A DNA stretch of 64,000 nucleotides from Delphinus delphis. Lineage: Eukaryota; Chordata; Mammalia; Artiodactyla; Delphinidae. A program made the translations under genes and the position numbers. Below, piece after piece: positions 57,609 through 64,000 of this stretch (position 1 is its first letter; each line of letters starts with the position of its first letter). The stretch is from assembly GCF_949987515.2 (NCBI RefSeq), contig NC_082689.1:103578957-103642956 (forward strand), in the 5' to 3' direction. Under the pieces are notes generated by a model. That model was given only the letters and a program-made list of their open reading frames with translations, searched no databases and was not told where the DNA came from.

Positions 57609-57882
57609 AGCAGTTTTTATGCTAGCAAATGCTCTGAAGAAGGTGGTCTGTTTCTCATAATCAAGGATGCTTCTTATTTCTACATGTTTTTTTTTCTTTT
57701 AAAGAGTTGTGTCTTCTGCTTGTGCTGTTTTGTGTGTGCCTCCTGACATTATCCATAAAGTTATGTATTTTAATTTATATTAAATTTCCTTATACATTTA
57801 CTTTTCTTTTGAATTTTGTATTCCATTAATCTCTCACTCTATCCATGAATCAACACAAAACTATTTTAATTTCCAGTTCTTT

Positions 57883-58188
57883 CTTTTTAAATAAATTTAT
57901 CTATCTATTTTTGGCTGCATTGGGCACGCAGGCTTTCTTTTAGTTGCAGCGAGTGGGGGCTACTCTTCGTTGCGGTGCACGGGCTTCTCGTTGCGGTAGC
58001 TTCTCTTATTGTGGAGCACGGGCTCTAGGCGTGCGGGCTTCAAGAGTTGTGGCATACAGGCTCAGTAGTTGTGGCGCACGGGCTTAGTTGCTCCGCGGCA
58101 TGTGGGATCCTCCCGGACCACGGCTCAAAACCGTGTCCCCTGCATTGGCAGGTGGATTCTTAACCACTGCACCACCAGGGAAGCCCCA
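57883..58188 (-). mobile_element. Long CHR-type SINE
   Basis: Minus strand, with AT-rich tail at left and head at right. An 11-bp target duplication 'tccagttcttt' lies at 57872-57882 and 58189-58199. It lacks one of the internal 'agtagttgtgg' repeats compared with the copy at 38221. Confidence 0.94.
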
Positions 58189-58199
58189 TCCAGTTCTTT

Positions 58200-59150
58200 A
58201 TAATACATGTTAGGGTACATCACTCTCTTTTTTCAGATTTTTCACAAATATTATTTGTTTATTCTTCTTGTCAATAAAATTTCTACCTGCACGACACAAT
58301 CAAATGGTATCAATATAGAAGTCAAACTCAATTTATAAATTGATTAAAGGCTTGTTGGTTTCTTGATATTGTTAAATCTTCCTACCTAAACTAGCAATGT
58401 TATTTTTGATTTGTCCAGGTCTTTTTTGATAGTTTTCAGAAATATCTCACCCCAACTCCATTTGATTGGATTTTTAAAGTATAATTTTCTCTAGAATTCT
58501 GTCAATCTCTTTTTTACATCTCTGAACATAATCACATGGCATTTTCATTATTTCTATTAATGTGATTAATTGTATTAATGGATCTCTCCTGTTAGTTAAT
58601 ACCCATGTAATTAATTTTATTGATACTGAAACACACTTTCCCACTCACTGCATAAGGTGCTTGATCACGATATAATGTTTTAACGTATTGATGTAATTAT
58701 TTCTAATATTTAATATTTTTACTTTCATATTCACATATCTTATTTGTCTGCAGTATTTTCTATGACTCAATCTAGGCAAAATTCCGGTATCACACATATT
58801 TACCATCCTAAAAATTATTCAGAAGATTGACTACTTTATAACTCTTGAATAGTTTAGGTAACATTGGTTTATCAATTAGCTCTTCACTGGTAGAATTTCT
58901 CTCGACTATAAAAAATTGGTGCCTTTATGTGTGTGAGGGAACTCTTCACAAATGTCTGTTTCTTTTATAGATATTGTTTAGAATCCCTATCTTCATGAGG
59001 ATAAATAATGATAAAATATACATTCCTAGGATATATATCATGTGCATTTGTACATTAATTTGCATTGAGTTGTATACATTTCTCTCTATATTCTAATATC
59101 AACATTTGACTTCCAGTTCTTCCTGTGCTCTAACCAAGTTTTTTGTGTGT
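58200..59150 (-). mobile_element. Old L1 ORF2, antisense
   Basis: Very AT-rich antisense L1 wording such as 'ttgatttgtccaggtctttt' and 'gtgcttgatcacgatataat', in order with an old L1 RT region. No frame survives. Confidence 0.6.
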
Positions 59151-59937
59151 TTCCATTTCTCTTTTCATAACTAAATGATAGCTCAGTTCAGGAATCTGTC
59201 GATTAACAGGAAATTAGATTTCAGCAGAACATCATGTCAGGGAAGCACGGACTCCAGTAAGGCGCCTGTGCTTTGCTGTCATTCCTCATGTCTTAGACCT
59301 CAGCATTCTCTGCTGTGTCCCTTTGAGCCCTTTTTTGCTTCCAGGGACCATGGAAAAGAAAAGGCTTTTCCAAATACTCTAATCAGTGTCTCTGGAGATG
59401 CTCACTAGAAAATTGTGGTTGTTTGTGCTAACTGGTAGCTGAGACAAAGTTTTTGAAAGATGTTCTCAACTTCCCAAATCTCTACTGTCATTGACACTAC
59501 AGGGGAACAGATAATAGCAGTTTTGTGGGGACATGAGGACCCTCATGGGCTGTCCTAACCATCACATTGAGCCCAGTGCCATGCCAGAAGGAAGATGTTT
59601 GGTCTTATGTCCATTTTGGTTAAGATGAAAAGAGTCTCCTCTTTTCATTCCAGCTTGGAAACACTCGTGAATTCAATAAATTTCATTTAGTTTTATATGG
59701 TTATTCTTTTAGGATTGTACTAATATCAGGGTATCCATATTCTACCTGGATCTCTGAATAATTATAGGTGATATTTGCCTGTAGAATAAATAATTAGATC
59801 TAAATTAAAAATTCCTATAATCACAATTTTTCAAAAATGTACAACCATCTGTAAAAAAATGACAAGATACACATAAATCCTAGGAATATATGCAGTTTAT
59901 TAGACAAACATAACTGTGCCCAAATTTGAGAAGGCGT
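59151..59937. other. Noncoding sequence
   Basis: No gene or repeat was recognised. Confidence 0.4.
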
Positions 59938-60075
59938 AGTGGTGAATTAAGCACATTGTCAACTCCTGACTCTGCCCCCTACAAAGAGATGTCATTTAGG
60001 CTTCCCGGGCCTCAGATCTCCTCACCTCTAAAGTGGGAATAATAAAATGCTTCACAGAATTCTAAAAGTTATATG
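59938..60075 (+). mobile_element. MIR SINE fragment
   Basis: 'caactcctgactctgccccc', 'ctcctcacctctaaagtggg' and 'aataataaaatgcttcac': a diverged plus-strand MIR core. Confidence 0.6.
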
Positions 60076-60101
60076 TAAAAAACTAATAATAAAAACTCTC
60101 A

Positions 60102-60290
60102 GGCTTCCCTGGTGGCGCAGTGGTTGAGAGTCCGCCTGCCGATGCAGGGGACACGGGTTCGTGCCCCGGTCCGGGAAGATCCCACATGCCGCGGAGCGGC
60201 TGCGCCCGTGAGCCATGGCCACTGAGTCTGCGCTCCGCGACGGGAGGGGCCACAGCAGTGAGAGGCCCGCGCACCGCAAAAAAAAAAAAC
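60102..60290 (+). mobile_element. Short CHR-type SINE with internal deletion
   Basis: Plus-strand copy that lacks about 20 bases in the 'cctgcgcgtccggagcctgt' region. Flanks share aaaac(c)tctca at about 60092-60101 and 60291-60301. Confidence 0.93.
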
Positions 60291-60301
60291 AAAACCTCTC
60301 A

Positions 60302-61321
60302 CACTAAGGATATACAGGTTATTTCTTTTCATAGCAAAAAATCTAGAGAATAAAAAATGAGTTTTAAAAGGAATGTGTGTGTGTCAGAAACAATGGTAAG
60401 TAGACACTAGTGGATTTCAGTTACCACAATAAAACAGGCCTTATGTTTCCTCCAGAGTCTTCTAACTATGAATGGGAATATCAGTCAGTGGTAAATGATA
60501 CAGGGCCTCCACAAATTTGGTGATAGGAATAATCTCAGGCCATAGTTGCATTTCGGGTGAATTTCTTTCTTCTTTATCATTATAGCTTCCTTTATTTTGC
60601 AAGATGCACATCAAGGTCAGATTAGATACTCCAGTATCTGACTGTAGCCATAAACAATCACCTCTCTCCCAGATCTTCCCCTGAGCCTATAGTCACCCAA
60701 AGCATCCTTGTCTTAGTGAGCAGCTTTGCATCCTTTTACACCCTCTTCTCCATATTTCCATTGTATTTGACTGTTTTTCATAATCTCAGTTAGTGGCTGG
60801 TGAACAGCTCTGCACTAATCAAGGCTTGTTTTCCCACAGTCAGCCCCTTTGTTCTCATGAGTCGTGACCCCGGGATATCCAGGCTCAGCCCTGCCTGCTG
60901 TGGAAAAAACACACGGTTCCCTAAGGTGGTCAGAGGGCTCTACATTTTATGTTTATTGTCTTATTGTTTACAATGTGCAGTCATTTATTCTTTCCTCTCA
61001 GAGGTTTTCCTTTGCGTGTGTGTTTGTGTGTGTGTAATATTTATTCACATAATTTTGCTTAATACATTTCTTTCCACACAAGACTAAATTTAAAATTCTC
61101 TATACATTTTCAATTATAATAATAATGCAGTAATAAATTACAAATGAACAAATCTTCATATTTTATTTAAAAATCATTTATTGAAAGCTAATCTCCAGAT
61201 TATCTGGAAAAATAAAGATGTAAATTGCTATGAACCTGGCATTCCAATTAAAGTCCGATTTTTAAAAGTATATAAATGTTTCCTCAAATTATCCTAGTTT
61301 CACTAAAGAAATTTTATTTTA
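60302..61321. other. Noncoding sequence with TG repeat
   Basis: No gene was recognised. A short interrupted TG microsatellite lies at about 61013-61036. Confidence 0.5.
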
Positions 61322-61335
61322 CCCTTTTCATAAGT

Positions 61336-61498
61336 TTTCTCCCGTTGCGGAGCACAGGCTCCGGACGCGCAGGCTCAGTGGCCATGGCTCACGGGCCCAG
61401 CCGCTCTGCGGCATGTGGGATCCTCGCGGACCGGGACACGAACCCGCGTTCCCTGCATCGACAGGCGGACTCTCAACCACAGCGCCACCAGGGAAGCC
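61336..61498 (-). mobile_element. CHR-type SINE truncated at its 3' end
   Basis: Minus strand. In sense direction it starts normally but stops after 'ccgcaacgggaga', missing the last 35 or so bases and the long A tail. A perfect 14-bp target duplication 'cccttttcataagt' still flanks it (61322-61335 and 61499-61512). Confidence 0.95.
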
Positions 61499-61512
61499 CC
61501 CTTTTCATAAGT

Positions 61513-62142
61513 GTTTAAGTTTACAACCTGCTTATCATTTTACCCAAGTATGGGGAAACTGCCTGGAGATGCAAAGCACAGTAAAATAATTACATGAAAA
61601 GAACAAAAAGAAAGTAACTATTAAATAAAAGGTATTGTAGCTGACAGCATTAAAATTGTTGTTGTTTTTTCTTAAGTTACATAGCTACAAGATGATTCAC
61701 GGCTGATTAACTGTTGAGCAGTTTTATTTATGAGGAAACAGTACATTTGATAAATTACAATTCACTAGACAATCCTAGATTTAATTGATTAAAATGTATT
61801 GTGTATCTTGATTTACTTTTTGGATTGCATTCGGATGCTGTTAGACCTTTAATTTAAAAACATGCACATATTATAGTTTACCTATGTAGAACTTTATTTT
61901 CCACTCTTGTGGGGAAAAGCAGAAGAATCCGAGATCATGTTCTACATTCTGAGAGTGTTTTACTGCTTAATCATGTTTCTTGGTTTCACATTTTAGACTT
62001 TTTTATTTATAAGAAGTATCTTATGTGGTCTTTGATTAAAAACTAGATAAAGGCAGAAACATCAAGTTGGGGGTAATAAAGAGACTCCAAAATGAAAACC
62101 AAAACAGTCAAAACACAACTAGTTGTGCAGCTCTAGAGAATT
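61513..62142. other. AT-rich noncoding sequence
   Basis: No gene or repeat was recognised. Confidence 0.4.
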
Positions 62143-63003
62143 TTATTTTTAATTTTTATTGGAGTACAGATGATTTACAGTGTTGTTTTACCTTCTGCTG
62201 TACAGCAAAGTGAGTCAGGTATACATATACATATATCCACTCTTTTTTAGAATCTTGTCCCATATAGGTCATTACAGAGTAATGAATAGAGTTCCCCGTG
62301 CTATACAGTAGGTCCTTATTAGTTATCTATTTTATATATTGTAGTGTGTATATGTCAATCCCAATCTCCCATTTATCCCTCTCCCCTTTGCCCCCCGGTA
62401 ACCATAAGATTGTTTTCCACACCTGTAACTCTATTTATGTTTTGTAAATGTTCATTTGTACCATTTTGTTAGATTCTACATATAAGCAATATCATACAAT
62501 CTTTGTCTTTCTCTTTCTGACTTACATCACCCAGTATGATAATCTCTAGGCCCATCCATGTTGCTGCAAATGGCATTATTCCAATCTTTTTTATGGCTGA
62601 GTAATATTCCGTTGTATATATGTACCACATCTTCATCATCAATTCCTCTGTCGATGGACATTTGTTTCCATGTCCTGGCTATTGTAAATAGTGCTTCAGT
62701 GAACACTGGGGTGCATGTATCTTTTCAAATTATGGTTTACTCCGGGTATCTGCCCAGGAGTGGGATTGCTGGGTCGTATGGTAGTTCTACTTTTAGTTTT
62801 TTAAGGAACCTCCATACTGTTCTCCACAGCGGCTGTATCAATTTACATTCCCACCAACAGTGCAAGGGGGTTCCCTTTTCTCCACACCCTCTCCAGCATT
62901 TATTGTTTGTAGATTTTTTGGTGATGGCCATTGTGACCTGTGTGAGGTGATACCTCATTGTAGTTTTGATTTGCATTTCTCTAGTAATTAGTGATGTTGA
63001 GCA
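62143..63003 (-). mobile_element. L1 3' end, 5'-truncated
   Basis: Antisense L1: tail and 3' UTR (62143-62500), then the C-terminal part of ORF2 with a readable minus frame from about 62950 to 62740. Its 3' UTR ('gatttacagtgttgttttac') differs from that of the L1s at 1536 and 36811, so it belongs to another L1 lineage. Confidence 0.85.
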
Positions 63004-63354
63004 TATAAAAAGTAAATGAACTTTTAAATCAGTTAATTTTGGCATCTGAATACAAACTGTTTGTTAGTATCACCTATGTACAATAGATAACAGTTAAGAG
63101 ATGAATAGCATTTTCAAACACCTGTGTGTCCTTTATATGCACGCTCAGCACACTGAATTCTGTGTTAATGGTCCTCTCTTCAGCAGGATATTTTTTCTTC
63201 TCTGATTGTGCATCTCTGCATTACCAAGTCTCACAGAACTCAAATTTCTGGCTGAGAATACCTTCGTTTTTGTTTTTGTTCTTCCAGAGACAAATCCTCA
63301 TATCCTCTTGGTTTTTCAAGCATCTTGAAAAGACAAGAAAAACTGTAAAACAGG
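63004..63354. other. Sequence between L1 and ZNRF2 pseudogene
   Basis: No repeat recognised. It may hold the 3' UTR of the retrocopy that follows on the minus strand. Confidence 0.35.
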
Positions 63355-64000
63355 AAACTGATGGTTTTCTGTTGGATGTTCAGAGCAAGATCTGTTTACT
63401 TCAAACCATTCACCTCTGCAGTCTTTATGATATATGCATAGACAGTCAAGGCATATTGCTTGTTCCTCTGCATCTTTACTTAGTACATCCTCGTGATAGG
63501 TTGTCCTTGATTTTCTTAAACACATCACAAGAGGCAAATCCATTTTATCTGAGGGTGCAAACTCTGAGCGTACAGGGCATTTAAATCCTCCAAACATTTG
63601 AGCCAAAAGGTGAGCTAGGGGGCTTCCCTGGTGGCGCAGTGGTTGAGAGTCCGCCTGCCGATGCAGGGGACGCGGGTTTGTGCCCTGGTCCGGGAAGATC
63701 CCACGTGCCGCAGAGCGGCTGGGCCCGTGAGCCATGGCCGCTGAACCTGCGCGTCCGGAGCCTGTGCTCCGCAACGGGAGAGACCACAACAGTGAGAGGC
63801 CCGCGTACCGCAAAAAAAAAAAAAAAAAAAAAAGGTGAGCTAGTAAGAATCCAATCACAAGGCTTGGCCCACCAGTGCTTCTTGCTGGTTGGTCCTGCAG
63901 CTGCCCTGACCTTGGAGCTGCTGTGGACTGAGTCCTGGAAGCCACAGAGGCCACTGCTGCTGTTGGGGATGCAGAAGGGAAACTGCACAGTGTGGGCTTT
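63355..64000 (-). pseudogene. ZNRF2: ZNRF2 processed pseudogene (partial)
   Basis: The minus strand carries an intronless copy of the second half of ZNRF2, a zinc- and RING-finger E3 ubiquitin ligase. Near the right edge is the Ser-rich 'IPNSSSG...QDSVHSS' block in one frame; 'GGPSLVIG' and 'MFGGFKCPV' follow in another, so there is a frameshift. The zinc finger has lost ligands (CPVC became CPVR; His to Pro after 'MDL'), and the RING has lost its first Cys and about 12 codons between 'AICL' and 'CLCIYHK'. The normal stop after 'EHP' plus two residues is gone. A CHR SINE splits the copy. The N-terminal part lies beyond 64000. Comparison with ZNRF2 is from memory. Confidence 0.88.
63619..63829 (+). 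mobile_element. Short CHR-type SINE inside ZNRF2 pseudogene
   Basis: Plus-strand copy with a long A tail. A perfect 14-bp target duplication 'aaaaggtgagctag' lies at 63605-63618 and 63830-63843. The pseudogene reading continues on both sides, so the SINE came later. Confidence 0.96.

Noticed and set aside
63316..63954. A 212-codon minus-strand frame that looks like a new RING-type protein
   Set aside because: It is the ZNRF2 pseudogene read through an inserted SINE; zinc ligands are lost, the RING has a deletion and the normal stop is missing.
33066..64000. TMEM37, the expected downstream neighbour of DBI
   Set aside because: I looked for its conserved four-helix membrane segments and found none; in human it lies farther away than this window reaches.
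1..64000. CRISPR arrays, tRNA genes or bacterial operons
   Set aside because: The only spaced repeats are SINEs and L1s; tRNA-like boxes are inside SINEs; nothing suggests prokaryotic DNA.

Overview
The window is nuclear DNA from a cetacean, probably a toothed whale. The evidence is about sixteen copies of tRNA-derived CHR-type SINEs, which carry the 'gcttccctggtggcgcagtgg'-like head, a tRNA B-box and a 'ccgcgtaccgc' end before an A tail. Added to these are laurasiatherian L1 3' ends and mammalian-wide MIR, L2 and MLT1 relics. Intron-exon structure, long noncoding stretches and the absence of bacterial-type operons all fit a mammal. The species call is inference from the SINEs only.

Only one functional gene can be supported: DBI (acyl-CoA-binding protein, diazepam-binding inhibitor), plus strand, four coding exons between 28157 and 32849. 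It starts inside a CpG-rich promoter (about 27550-28600) with a perfect NRF1 palindrome and an inverted CCAAT box, and ends at an ATTAAA signal at 33041. The encoded protein is 87 codons including Met, the usual length, with the acyl-CoA-contact residues intact. Intron 1 keeps a relic of the alternative first exon known from human DBI, but here it has GTG in place of ATG and a frameshift.

Bases 1-27500 lie upstream of DBI. In other mammals this side holds the divergent gene C2orf76, but I could not recognise any of its coding exons. What is visible is layered transposon debris: an old L1 split by a SINE and by an inverted younger L1, a Tigger-like DNA transposon, ERV-derived pieces, L2 and MLT1 copies, a second old L1 carrying LTR and SINE insertions, and a solo LTR. 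The 30 kb downstream of DBI is similar: MIR fragments, one young L1 3' end with a perfect 15-bp target duplication, many CHR SINEs in both orientations, two more solo LTR candidates, and a 3.7-kb block of old L1 pieces in alternating orientation.

The right edge carries a processed, disabled copy of ZNRF2 (RING E3 ligase) on the minus strand, itself split by a CHR SINE. Other points of interest are an inverted duplication of a SINE plus its unique flank (49654-49918 versus 50904-51180), an isolated GC-rich patch beside it, and SINEs that lack the usual A tail although flanked by target duplications. I found no convincing new multi-gene system.
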